Shown: piece by piece, positions 8,202-18,622 of the stretch
Layout: each line of letters starts with the position of its first letter
How positions within the stretch are numbered: the stretch's first letter is position 1
Source of the DNA: Jimgerdemannia flammicorona
Taxonomy: Eukaryota > Mucoromycota > Endogonomycetes > Endogonales > Endogonaceae
Assembly: GCA_003990745.1 (NCBI GenBank)
Contig: RBNI01000859.1
Location: forward strand, 1-26,332
Direction of reading: 5' to 3'
Length of the DNA stretch: 26,332 nucleotides
Made by a program: the position numbers and the translations under genes
The notes under the pieces: generated by a model
The model's input: the letters and a program-made list of their open reading frames with translations, nothing else
What the model was told of the DNA's origin: nothing
The model's database searches: none

Positions 8202-9702
8202 ATGTCAGCCACCTCCTCCGTCATCGGTGATGACGGCAATGCCACCAGCCTCTTCGCGTACTTCGGTGCCTCACTCTGCTGCGCTGAATGTCGTGGCATC
8301 AGTCTCCAATCCCTTGGCTTTGGCGAGGGTAGCCTTACGGTGATGTGCAGGTCCTGCGGGGATGCACGACCGATATTGGTGTATTTATCTTCCCTGCGCA
8401 ATACAGAAGATGACGATGAGATCGCGATCTCTTCCGATTCGGACCACGATGCCCAGCGTACCTCATTCTCTCCCATGCCTCTGCCCCTCAATCAGAACAA
8501 GTGCGGTTGCCCGAACACCAGTTTGGGTATGACTCTGATAGCCGGTCATGCGGGCCCCTCAGCCAACCCCGATTTGGTCATGGAGATGGCCGTGATGAAG
8601 AAGCAGATCTCGGATCTGCTGACTCAAGTGGCCGAATTGGCCAAAATCAACGCCTAGCTGATGGCGCAGCTTGCTGTGCGATCTGCACCCACCACCCCCT
8701 CGTTATCTGGTACTCCTTCGGAAAGTACCCCCGCCACCCCTTCCACATCTGCCCCCCCCAAGTCCTCAGCCCCCCCTCCAACTGGTCTTACCACGAACAC
8801 GCGGTCGAAGGCCCAGAAATGAGCGGACAAGTAGGCCACTAAAGCCGCCATGTCACAAACTAGTGCACCGCCAAAGGAGGCAACTCTCATGGTTGCGCCC
8901 TTGGCCGCTAAAGCCGCGCCCCCTAAAAAGGGTAGAGCCAAGGCCCCCAAGCCAGTACCCCAGGCCTCGCCTGTGGGTCCCAGTACCGCCGATCCGTCTT
9001 CGTCCCCCCGCTTCGACCCCCACCCCCCCCAAATCATATGCTGCTGCCGCCAAGAAGATTTCTATCAAGGATAGGACCCAGGCCTACCCTGAGCCGGAGA
9101 GAGCTGCCGCTGCTGCCACCCTCTCACACATGACCCGCAAGCCGACCTCTCATCTGTCGCCGACTGAGAAGGGTGCCCGGCTGTAGCACGTTTATGTTGA
9201 TGGATTTGCCCATCTCAAGATTGGGCAGATTCGGAAGAACTTGTACAATGTCTATGTGATGTTGTCAAAGGTTCTCAATATGTCGTACGTCTTAGCATCG
9301 ACCATCAAATTCCTTCTCTGCCCTGATTATATCACAGCATTCCAAAAGAAGATGAAGGTGCTTGGGTTCTCGGTACTGATGGCCTAGGACCCCGCGCTCC
9401 CATGCAACAAGAATGCCACAGAGGCCGTGAAGACATGGATACTCCAATCCTTCCATACTTGGGTCTGTCAGTTGGCTGGCGATGCCACTGTAAAGAGACC
9501 TGAGGTGCAGACCTTCTACAGAGCTTGGGTTGCGGAACTTGGCCTTACTCTCCCCTCCTTCGCCTCCCCGATGGCCGGCCCTGCTTCGAAGGCAGGTGGT
9601 ACTGTGGCCATGACTGGTGACATGGCGAAGGATTTGGAAGCTGAGGCTTCCGCTTCGGGTGCTTCCCACACTGTTGGCACTAACGCACCCAGCCCACAAT
9701 GA
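8202..9702 (+). pseudogene. Family B ORF1 (gag-like), copy 3
   Basis: A ~500-codon ORF1, start ATG 8202 (MSATSSVIGDD); the ATG at 8145 in the same frame is less likely because it sits in the leader. Order of parts: a four-cysteine zinc ribbon (CAEC near 8280, CRSC near 8350), an acidic stretch DDDEIAISSDSDHD (~8410-8450), a heptad-like segment (MEMAVMKKQISDLLTQVAELAKINA, ~8580-8654) that may form a coiled coil, a Pro/Ser/Thr/Ala-rich linker, a Lys-rich KKISIKDRTQAYPEPER segment, and the conserved C-terminal block VYVDGF...SKVLNMSYV...FQKKMKVLGFSVL. Lesions: TAG 8655-8657, TGA and TAG near 8819 and 8831, a frameshift in the C tract near 9020-9030, TAG 9184-9186 and TAG near 9386. The final TGA (9700-9702) overlaps the ORF2 ATG. 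Confidence 0.75.
9699..9702 (+). promoter_or_regulatory. ATGA stop/start overlap joining ORF1 and ORF2
   Basis: ORF1 ends with TGA 9700-9702 and ORF2 starts with ATG 9699-9701. Such overlaps in other LINEs, for example SART1, allow ORF2 translation by termination-reinitiation. In copy 1 the site is ATAA (2053-2056) and in copy 4 AAGA (13960-13963), both having lost the start. Confidence 0.75.
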
Positions 9703-12700
9703 GAGTCAGGTTTCTCAACACACACGGACTACCCCAGGACAAGTTCGATGTGCTCAGTCGGTTGATTGGTCCTGCCCTCAACATTCTTTTCATATGTGAA
9801 ACGTGGCACATTCCACTGCGTCCCTCTCTGCTCATTCACATGTCCTCTCCTCTGGCATCATACAGGATCGTGGGCCACCAGAATGGTGGGCTTGTGGTCC
9901 TCGTGTCAAACTGTTTCGCCTCCCTTATCTCCAGGTCTTCCGCTGACCCCTTCCATATCTGGCTCACATTCCAGAGCCTGGCTTTGGTTGGGGTTTACAC
10001 CCCCCCCTCTCTTCCTATTGGTGGCTTCCATGATCTTATGGCTGGTCCCTTTCCGGATAAGGCGCTTTTGATCAGTGACATCAATACTCGTTTCGGTGCC
10101 TGCCTTGGTGACGTCAACTCTGGTCCTCGTGATCGAATGGATGTTATCGATACTTCTCTGATGACGTAGTCATTAAATCACTTGACCCTGGTGGCTGGTT
10201 CTACATGCGTTGATCACGCATTTGCCACTGTGTCCCTCCATGCATCACTTACCTGCTCCATCCTCCCTGTCACTACCGACCACCCCTCTCTCCTTACTAT
10301 CTCCTTCCCCTTCTCCCCCTTGCCGGTTACCGCCCTGGCTGGTGTCCGCTATTACTCTGCGAAATACCTGACTGATCCGGTCGTTTAAGTCCATCTTCGG
10401 GAATCAGCCGATATCATTTATGATATGGTTGTCAGGTCCATTTACTCCATTCGGGATCATGTTGCTGACTTTCGCTCTGTGGAAGATCACCAGCAGTTCA
10501 TTGATTCCCTAGATGCCCTTTTGACCTCTGGTCTGCAGTTAGTTTGTGAGGACATTCTTGGCTCATATGACGCAAGAGAGATCAGGGCAGCGCCGCTCCC
10601 TCGGTGGGACCTTCTTCACAGTGCATCTTCAGTCTCCGATGCTATCTGTGGTTTCAAGCGAGTATACTGCTCCACCCCCCTCGCCCCCCTCCAATCTCGA
10701 TCCTCTGCTGTCCTGGTGTTCGACGACATGATTGCTCACTTTACCACTATCTTTGGCCAACCGGATGTCTCTCTTCATCTTGATGACTTGGAGGATGTCT
10801 TCCCCCTTGGCGTGGGTGCTCTTGGACTGCAGGGTTGGTTTGACCAGTTGGCAGTTTGGAGGGCTATCTACAGCTACCCCTTCTCGAAGATCTGTGGAGC
10901 TGATTCTCTGCACGTCCGTATCCTTCGGGTGATGGCGGGTGAGGCTGACGCCCCCTGTAGCCCCTCCAAAGCCTTGTCCTTCTTCTTCTAGATGTGTGTG
11001 GTCTGGGGGCTCACTCCCTGCCACTGGAATTCCGCCATTATCACCCCGATTCCCAAGAAGGAGGATTCACGGACAATTGATAGATTTCGCCCTATTGCTC
11101 TGACTGAAATGTTTCGTAGACTCTCCGAGCGGTATTTGGAAGGATATGTCAAGAGCTGAAGTGGCCTGACAGAAATGTCACACTGCCAAGGTGGCTTCCG
11201 AACCTGCTTCTCGTCCCTTTCCCATGTCTTGCTTTCATATGAGACGTGGGCTAAGGGATGGGGCCGCCATGTCTTTCTTGACCTCTGGCAGGCATATGAT
11301 CGAGTTCCCCTCAAGCTTATTCTTTCGCGTCTTGAGGTGCGAGGTGCCAATGCGGCCCTCCTTAGCATTATCCGAAGCCTGTTCAATCACTGTTCTTATC
11401 AGGTGGTTGTTAATAGCCTTGTTATCCCTTCGGTCCCCACTGAGCACAGTCTTTTTCAAGGCTCCCTCCTCTCCCCCTGACTCTTTGATGTCTTTATCGA
11501 TCCCCTCGCCATCTCCTTTGATGAATAATTTAACGAGTATGACTTTCCTCTAGGGCTCTTCTTCACTGACGATATCGCTCTTACCCCTGCACTGCTGTGG
11601 AAGGGCAAAGGATGATTGACTTTTGTAACGATTGACTCCTGGTGAATGGTATGGAACTCAATCTTAAGAAGTGTGGTTATGTTGGCCCTGCTGACTATAC
11701 CATGTAGATTGGGGGCAAACCCTGCCCACGACCCTCCTCCTATATGTACCTGGGTGTGCCGTATACTAACAAAGGGTTTGACTTTGTCGAGCTTGCATTG
11801 CAGAATGCAGTAAAGGTGGAACGAACTCTTGGGTTCTGCCGTGCCTGTGGTCCCCTCTGGTCACCAATGGTCAAGCTGGCCATCGTACAGACATTCATTA
11901 GGCCTCAGTTGGAATATGGCCTCCCCCTTCTACGAGTTTCCTGTCCAGCTACTACCATGGGGCTTCAGGTGTTGAAGCGTCCCGAGAAGGTCTTTGATGA
12001 TGCTGTCGCTTGGGCGGTTGGATTTTCTGGCCGTCCCCTGCTTAGCAGCTCGATTCTTGGCCTCCCTTGCTTTCTTCGTCGCACGTCTGACCTCTGTTGC
12101 ATGTTCCAAGCCCATCTGGATTGGTGTAGCAAGTCCGGCAACAACCCCATCGGTCCCCTTAGTGAGTGCTTTGTCACGCGTCCCCCGGGTTCTATTATTG
12201 ACAAGTTCCGGCATTGGACCTCTTGGCTTGACTTTCTCGACTAGTACTGAGACCTCTGTCCCCAGGTCCACAAGACTCGCTCGCTCTGCTCCTTCCTTCA
12301 GTCCTTCCTTCGGGATCAGCTGCTGCAGGAATGGGCCTCCTCCTCCCAGGCTCTCGTTTGGTATATTACCCCCAAAGGCTGCTTGAAGTCGCGGGGTACC
12401 AATCGTGTCCTTTCCTTCCCCACCTGGCTTGTGCATTCTGTACTCACCTTGTGCTATGGCTACTTTGGCCAACCCCACCTCTGCCCCTGTGGAGATAAGT
12501 TTCATCGTGGCCATCTCCTCCGGTGTGGTCTTCTTGATGGTTCGTATTCTGCGTTCCGAGGTTCTTCTGATTGGGATGAACAACTCGATTGGTTTACCAA
12601 TGACGAATAGCAGGAGGAACTTCATGCCTACCCTCTTCACGCTCTTCATGAGACAGCCTACCATGCTATAGATGCCATGTGTAATTCTGGTGGCCATCTC

Positions 12701-12745
12701 GCGGTCAGGTTCTGTCTGACCGAGATTATGAAGATGCTTGGGTGA
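9699..12745 (+). pseudogene. Family B ORF2, copy 3
   Basis: Collinear with the copy 1 ORF2 and starting MRVRFLNTHGLPQDKF at the ATGA overlap. Endonuclease motifs CETWH near 9800 and DINTRFG near 10077 (preceded by S where copy 1 has G, so GDIN has become SDIN, a probably damaging change). RT motifs: the AYDRV block (11280-11310), LFQGSLLSP near 11450, and FTDDI near 11562 where the catalytic motif FADD has become FTDD. Nonsense codons include TAG 10167-10169, TAA 10386-10388, TAG 10989-10991, TGA 11157-11159, TGA 11478-11480 and TAA about 11527, with more downstream. A base missing from the C tract near 11585 shifts the frame. The stop is TGA 12743-12745. More decayed than copies 1 and 2, less than copy 4. 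Confidence 0.88.
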
Positions 12746-13137
12746 TTGAGCAATTGCACATTTTCTTTACTTCCTTCTCTCCCCTCATTCGCCTAGTTGG
12801 TTCCCTTATTGTTAAGAGCGCGTTGAGTTATTCATCTCATGTCAGTCATTTGGTGTTTAGTTGCCGATATGGTCCTGTAGTTGGCGCCAAGCGAACGTGT
12901 ATTTTATCTTAGCCCTTCTCTTCTTTGCTTTTTGCATTTATTATCTTTATGGCTATGACATAATGGTTTTATCCAGCCTGTCCATAGGGTGGTCACCTCT
13001 CTGGCCCTTGTTTTGTACTTCTTAGCTAGTTGTTTACTTCGCTGGCCTTGTTTTGCTTTTCTCATCTTAGGAGTCTTTGTCTTTTGTTGCTCTGATGTAT
13101 CTTATCTTCTCTACAATGAATAAACTCTTACTTGAAG
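12746..13137 (+). other. Family B 3' UTR (copy 3)
   Basis: Aligns with 5102-5496. The small hydrophobic frame seen in copy 1 is broken here (ATGGCTATGACATAA near 12949) and an extra T shifts it further. AATAAA at 13119-13124. Confidence 0.8.
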
Positions 13138-13153
13138 CCTAACCCTAACCCTA
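13138..13153 (+). repeat. Internal telomere repeat at copy 3/copy 4 joint
   Basis: CCTAACCCTAACCCTA, then CCCCTATATCTCTGGCC, which joins family B ORF1 sequence equivalent to about 8890-8906 of copy 3. The exact first base of copy 4 is uncertain within about 10 bp. Confidence 0.88.
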
Positions 13154-13962
13154 CCCCTATATCTCTGGCCACCAAAGCCATGCCCCCTAAAAAGAGCAAA
13201 GTCAAGGCCCCTAGGCCAGTACCCCAGGTTACACCTGTGGAACCTAGTACTACCAGTCCATCTTCATCCTCTGCTTTGACCTTCACCCCCTCTAAATTAT
13301 ACACCACTACTGCTAAGAAGGTCTCTATCAAAGATAGGACCCAGACCTATCCCAAGATGGAAAGAGCTATTGCTGCTATCACTCTTTTATATATGATCTA
13401 TAAGCCAACCTCTCATTTATCACCAACTGAGAGAGGTGCCAGGCTGTAGCATATCTACATTAACAGATTTGCCAATCTGAAGATCAGACAGATCCAGAAG
13501 AACTTATATAACATCCATATGATATTGCCAAAATTCTCAATAAGTCATATATCTCAGTATTTACTATAGAATTTCTTCTCTGCTCTAATTATGTCATAGC
13601 ATTCTAAAAGAAGATAAAGATACTTAGGTTCTCAGTGCTTTCAGCCTAGGACCCTGTACTTCTCTACAATAAGAATGCCATAGAGGCTGTGAATGCACAG
13701 ATACTCTAATCCTTCTATACCCTAGTCTGGCAATTGGCTGGTAAAGCTACTGTAAAGAGGCCTGAGAGCAGACCTTCTACAAGGCATAGGCCACAGAACT
13801 CAGCCTTGCCCTCTCCTCCCTTACCCCTACATTGGCTAGCCCTACTTCAAAGGTAAGTGATATTGGGACTATGACTGAGGAGATGACAATGGATTTAAAA
13901 GCTAAGACTTCCTCTTCAGGTACTTCTTACACTGTTTGCAATAATGTGCCCAGCCCACAAAG
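13154..13962 (+). pseudogene. Family B ORF1, C-terminal two thirds (copy 4)
   Basis: Matches copy 3 from about 8900. The Lys-rich KKVSIKDRTQTYPKMERA segment (13315-13370) and KPTSHLSPTERGARL (to 13449) are readable; TAG at about 13447-13449 is at the same place as the TAG 9184-9186 of copy 3. Downstream the SKVLNMSYV block survives only as fragments with many stops. The ORF1/ORF2 overlap reads AAGA at 13960-13963, so the ORF2 start codon is lost. Confidence 0.7.
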
Positions 13963-16900
13963 AGAGTCAGGTTCCTCAATATACACAGACTAACTCAGGA
14001 TAAGTTCGATATACTCAGTCAGCTAATTGGTCTTGCTCTTGATATTCTTTTCATAGGTGAAATATAGAACATTCTACTGTGTCTCTCTCTGCTCATTCAT
14101 ATATCTTCTCTCCTGATATTATACAAGATCATGGGTCACTAGAATAGTGGTCTTATAGTCCTTGTATCAAACTGTTTTGCTCCACTCATTTCTGAGTCCT
14201 CTGCCAACCCCTTTTATATCTGGCTCATGTTCTAGAGCTTGGCTTTGGTCAAGGTTTATGCCTTCTTCTCTCTTCTTATTGGTGGTTTCCATGATCTTAT
14301 ATCTTGCCCCTTTTCGGATAAGGACCTTTTGATTAGTGATAACAATATCCACTTCAGTGCCCATCTTGATGATATCAACTCTGGTTCTTGGGATTGAATG
14401 GATGTTGTCAACACCTATTTGATGATATAGTAGTTGAACCATCTGACCCTGGTGGCTGGATCTATATACATTGATCATGTATTTGCCACTGTGTCCCTCT
14501 ATATGTCTCTCATCTGCACTACTCCTCTTGTCACTACTGATTACTCCTCACTCCTCACTGTCTCCTTTCTCTTCACCCTCTTGCCAGTTGCCACCTTAGC
14601 TAGTATCTATCACTACTCTGTAAGATATCTGACTAATCCAGTTGTCCAAGCTTACCTTTGGGAATTAGTGGATATCATTTACAATACTGTTTTCAGGTTT
14701 ATTTACTCTGTCTGAGACCACATCGCTGACTTTCAATCTGTGGAAGATCACTAGTAGTTTGTGAATTCTCTCAACTCCCTTTTGACCTCTGGTCTATAGT
14801 CAGTCAGTGAGGACATTCTTGGCTTGTATGACACAAGAGAGATCAGGGCAGCACTGCTCTCTCAGTAGAACCTTCTTCACAGTGTATCTTCAGTCTCTGA
14901 TGTTATTTATTATTTCAAGCAAGTGTACTACTCTATCCCCCTTACTCTCCTCCAATCTTGCTCCCACACTATCTTAGATTTTGATAATGTGGTTGCTTAT
15001 TTTACCACTATCTTCAGCCAACTAGATGCCTCCCTCTATCTCGATAACTCTGAAGATATCTTTTCTCTTAGTATAGATGCTCTTGAGCTATAGTCTTGGT
15101 TTGACCAACCTGTAGTTTAGAGGGCTATCTGTAGCTACTCTCTCTCTACAGCCTGCAGGACAGACTCCTTGTATGTCTGAATTCTTTGGGTGATGGTGGA
15201 TAAGAAGAACACTTCCTGTAGTCTGTCCAAAGCCTTTTCCTTCTTTTTCCAGATGTGTGTGGTCTGAGGGCTCACTTCTCACTGCTAGAACTCTGCTATT
15301 ATTACTCTAGTCCCTCAGAAGGAGAAATCCTAGATGATTGATAGATTTTGCCTATTACTCTTACTGAAATGTTTCATAGGCTCTTCAAGTGGTATTTGGA
15401 AGATTATGTCAAGAGGCAAAGTAGCCTGACAGAAATGTCACACTACTAAGGTGGTTTTTGAACCTGCTTCTCATCTCTTTCTTATGTCTTGCTTTCACAT
15501 GAGATGTGGGCCAAGGGTTGGGGCTGCTGTATCTTTCTTGACCTCCAGCAGACATATGATAGAGTCTCCCTCAAGCTTATTCTTTCTTAACTTGAGGTGC
15601 AAAATGCTGATGGGGCCCTCCTTAGCATCATCTACAGCCTGTTCACTCACTGTTCTTATCAAGTAGTTATCAATAGCCTTGTCATCTCTTTAGTCCCAAC
15701 TGAGCATGACCTCTTCCAAGTCTCCCTCCTCTCTCTCTGGTTCTTTGATGTTTTTATTAACCCTCTTGCTGCCTCCTTTGATGAGCAGTTTAAGAAGTAT
15801 GACTTTCCTCTCAAGCTCTTCTTTGCTGATAATATTATCCTTACCCCCCACACTGCTGTAGAAGGGCAGAGAATGATTGATTTTTGTGAAAGCTGGCTCT
15901 TGGTAAATGGTATAGAACTCAACCCCATGAAGTATGGTTATATTGGCCTGGATAACTGTACCATACAATTGGGGGTGAGCTCTGCCCATGAGCCCTCTCA
16001 TATATACCTGAGTGTGCTATATACTACTAAAGTATTTGACTTTATCAGCCTAGTGTTACAGAATGCAGCAAAGGCAGAACTAACTCTTAGCTTCTGCCAT
16101 GCCTGTGGTCCTCTCTGATTGCCAATGGTCAAGCTGGCCATCATATGTACTTTTATTAGGTCTCAGCTGGATTATAGCCTTCCCCTTCTATAAGCTTCCT
16201 GTCTAACTACTACTATGGGGCTTCAGGTATTGAAGCATCCTAAGCAGATCTTTGATGATGCTGTTGCTTAGGTGGTCTATTTTTCTGGCTGTCTCTTACT
16301 TGGTAGTTCGATTCTTAGCCTCTCTTTCTTTCTTCATCATATGTCAGACCTCTGCTGTATGTTCCAAGCTCACCAGGATTGGTGTAGTAAGTCTGGCAAC
16401 AACCCCATCAGTATCCTTAGTAAGCACTTTATCATACATTCTCTGGGTTCTATCATTGACAAGTTCTGGTATTAGACCTCTTGACTTAACTTTCTCAACT
16501 GGTACTGGGACCTTTGTCCCCAGATCTGCAAGACTCACTTACTCCACTCCTTCCTTCAGTCATTCCTCTAGGATCAGCTACTTCAGGAATGGGCTTCCTC
16601 ATCTCAGGCATTCATTTGGTATATTACTCCTAAAGGCTGCTTATGGTCTCAGGGTACTGACAGTATCCTCTTCTTCCCCCCCAACTTATATACTCTGCTC
16701 TTATCTAGTGCTTTGACTACTTTGGCTAATCCTGTCTCTGCCCCTGTAGAGATAAGTTTCATCATATCCATCTCCTCAGATATGGTCTTCTCAATGATTC
16801 CTATTCTGCCTTCTGAGGTAATGCTAATTGAGATGAACAGCTTGATTGGTTTACCAGTGATGAATGGTAGAAAGAACTTCATGCCTACCCTCTTTACACT

Positions 16901-17002
16901 CTGCATAAGACAGCCTACTATACTATTGATGCCATTTGTAATTCTGGTGACCACCTCATGGTCAGGTTTTATCTGATTAAGATTATAAAGATACTTAGAT
17001 AA
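13960..17002 (+). pseudogene. Family B ORF2, copy 4
   Basis: A heavily degraded ORF2 of the same length as its sisters to within a few bases. Recognisable pieces: the endonuclease end SIYIDHVFATVSLYMSL (~14459), RT segments 15597-16118 including FFADNIILTP near 15820, where FADD reads FADN, and the C-terminal zinc region near 16738-16780. The stop has changed from TGA to TAA (17000-17002). Dozens of stops, nearly all explained by C to T at CAG/CAA/CGA or G to A at TGG codons. Confidence 0.85.
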
Positions 17003-17394
17003 TTGAGCAATTGCACATTTTCTTTATTCTCTTCTTTCTTCTCATTTGCCTTGGTTGGTTCCCCCATTGTTGAGAGTGCATTGAGTTATTTATCTCATGT
17101 TAGTCATTTAGAGTAAGTGTCAATATTGTTCTTGTAGTTAGTACTAAGTATTTGTGTATTTTATCTTAGTTTCTCTCTTCTTTGCTTTTTGTATTTATTA
17201 TCCTTATGGCCATGATAAAATGGTTTTATCTAGCCCATCCATAGAGTGGTCACCTCTCTGGTCTTTATTTTATTCTTCCTAGCTAGTTGTTTACTTTGCT
17301 GGCCTCTTTCTGCTTTTCTTATCTTAGGAGTCTTTGCCATTTATTACTCTGATGTATTCTATCTCCTCTATAATGAATAAATTCTTACTTGAAG

Positions 17395-17410
17395 CCTAAC
17401 CCTAACCCTA
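17395..17410 (+). repeat. Internal telomere repeat at copy 4/stub joint
   Basis: CCTAACCCTAACCCTA after the GAAG tail of copy 4. Followed at 17411 by CTTATCTTTTTTACAAT, which matches the last bases of another family B 3' end. Confidence 0.88.
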
Positions 17411-17468
17411 CTTATCTTTTTTACAATAATAAACCATTACTTATTACCTAATCCTAATCTTAACCTTA
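17411..17468 (+). mobile_element. Stub of a fifth family B copy with decayed telomere repeats
   Basis: Aligned to the element tail (TCTACAATGAATAAATTCTT and the following ACTTGAAG): TACAAT, AATAAA and TTACTT are all present in order, then CCTAATCCTAATCTTAACCTTA at 17447-17468, which is three to four CCCTAA units with C to T changes. The stub holds only about the last 36 bp of an element plus its telomere end. To its right there is no more family B sequence, so it is the innermost preserved joint of the array with chromosomal DNA. Confidence 0.75.
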
Positions 17469-17722
17469 TTTTTTTTTTTTTATAGTTACTTGGACTGCCA
17501 CTTTATTACCATATACTCTACCATCTATAACTATAAAAGTAGATAAATATGTTTACAAAATATTTAAAATATTTATATTATTAAAATATATAATTTATAA
17601 TAGCTTTATATAAGTTTTATCTTATATATAAACTAGATTGTCTTTGTCTAAAAATGTCAGTTTTTTTATAAGTAATATTATAGTAAACAAATTTTCAATT
17701 CTATTTAATAATTGTTAATATT

Positions 17723-18120
17723 TTGATATTTTTATACAGATCTTGGTAAAATAATGTTTAATTTAATATGTATATATAGGCTTATTAGAAAGCTCTGAAT
17801 TATAGGATTTTATAAACTCTAGATATATTAAAATTACATATTATTTTACTAAGTTATAAATAAAATAACTAATATATCAAGTATAATCTAATTTAATCTA
17901 GTTGATCAATATTTAATTTATATAGAGATTAATATATTAAATAGAAATTTGATATTTTTACTCATATTAGACAAAATAGTATATGATTTTAACACACTTA
18001 GGCTTATTAGAAATCTTCAAATCATAGCTTTCTAATAAGTCTAAATATATAAAAATTGAAAATTATTTTACTAAGTTAAAATTAAAAGTAAATATAGTCT
18101 AAATTGACAAATATATATCA
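17723..18120 (+). repeat. Diverged tandem duplication, ~222-bp period
   Basis: Two units, 17723-17948 and 17949-18120. Anchors: TTGATATTTTTA at 17723 and 17949, AGGCTTATTAGAAA at 17778 and 18000, ATTTTACTAAGTTA at 17843 and 18064. Spacing is 221-226 bp with small indels. The second unit contains a perfect 11-bp inverted repeat, CTTATTAGAAA (18003-18013) with TTTCTAATAAG (18029-18039). Confidence 0.7.
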
Positions 18121-18208
18121 CTATTAGCATTATTTCCTTTACTATATATATCTCTCTCTTTATAGTTTTTTCTATATTTTACAAGCTCTGTTATAATGAA
18201 AAACTTAA

Positions 18209-18313
18209 AGCAGTAAGTAGTAAAAGACAAGCAGTAAGTAGCAAAGATCTTAAAGTAGTGAGTAGCAAAGAACTTATATAGTAAGTAGAAAAGAACTTAG
18301 AGCAGCAAAGAGC
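18209..18313 (+). repeat. Minisatellite, ~23-bp unit, 4-5 copies
   Basis: Imperfect units based on AGCAGTAAGTAGCAAAGA(A/T)CTTA starting at 18209, 18230, 18254, 18278 and 18301 (last one partial). Confidence 0.75.
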
Positions 18314-18606
18314 TATTGATCTTAAGTACTTATTTGCAGCTCTTATTTCAAGTTCTTATATTGATAAGTCACAAAATATTACAAATATATCAATAATTTA
18401 TTTATATATAGTACTCTTTTATAAATACTCCTTACTCCTATATATCATGTTTATACTACTTTTATATATATATTACTTATTAATACATATATACTACTTA
18501 TAAATATTTTAAGAATATCTTTTTTTTTTGCTTTATATTTTCTCATTATTATTTCTACTCTATATCTTCTGTACTATTTATACTATTTATACTTCAATAT
18601 TATATT

Positions 18607-18622
18607 ACAATACTATTATAAT
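18607..18622 (+). repeat. Target-site duplication, left copy (family A)
   Basis: ACAATACTATTATAAT, repeated exactly at 24484-24499 next to the poly(A) tail of the family A element. The A at the tail side may belong to the poly(A), so the duplication is 15-16 bp. Confidence 0.75.

Larger units (their letters stand above)
7991..13153 (+). mobile_element. Family B telomeric LINE, copy 3 (reference, apparently full length)
   Basis: The only family B copy here with a 5' UTR, ORF1, ORF2 and 3' UTR, about 5.16 kb. It starts directly after the telomere motif of copy 2 and ends with AATAAA (13119-13124), the TTGAAG tail and telomere repeat. ORF1 and ORF2 both carry several nonsense codons and frameshifts. 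Its 3' UTR keeps 8 CpG sites by eye. Whether 7991 is the true 5' end is inferred from the promoter-like sequence that follows; no second full-length copy is available for comparison. Confidence 0.88.
13154..17410 (+). mobile_element. Family B telomeric LINE, copy 4 (5'-truncated, oldest long copy)
   Basis: Starts inside ORF1 and runs to the telomere motif at 17395-17410. AATAAA lies at 17376-17381. It is the most decayed of the four long copies: its 3' UTR has no CpG at all by eye, and ORF2 is full of stops. Most differences from copies 1-3 are C to T or G to A. Little large-scale insertion or deletion is visible, so decay is mainly by substitution. Confidence 0.9.
17469..18606. other. AT-rich spacer without genes
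   Basis: Begins with 13 T (17469-17481). Very AT-rich and almost free of CpG, with no credible coding frame. Holds a diverged direct duplication and a short minisatellite, listed separately. Composition is like the other spacer at 24500-25640 and suggests old, mutated repeat DNA. Confidence 0.7.

Noticed and set aside
1615..17410. Simple segmental tandem duplication instead of repeated retrotransposition
   Set aside because: Copies start at different points (ORF1 middle, ORF2 middle, 5' UTR, ORF1) but share one 3' end, the pattern of 5'-truncated reverse transcription.
17469..17481. Poly-T run as the poly(A) tail of a minus-strand retroelement
   Set aside because: No element-like sequence follows on the right and no flanking duplication was seen.
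18209..18313. CRISPR-like array
   Set aside because: Units are contiguous and imperfect without unique spacers; it is a minisatellite in eukaryotic DNA.
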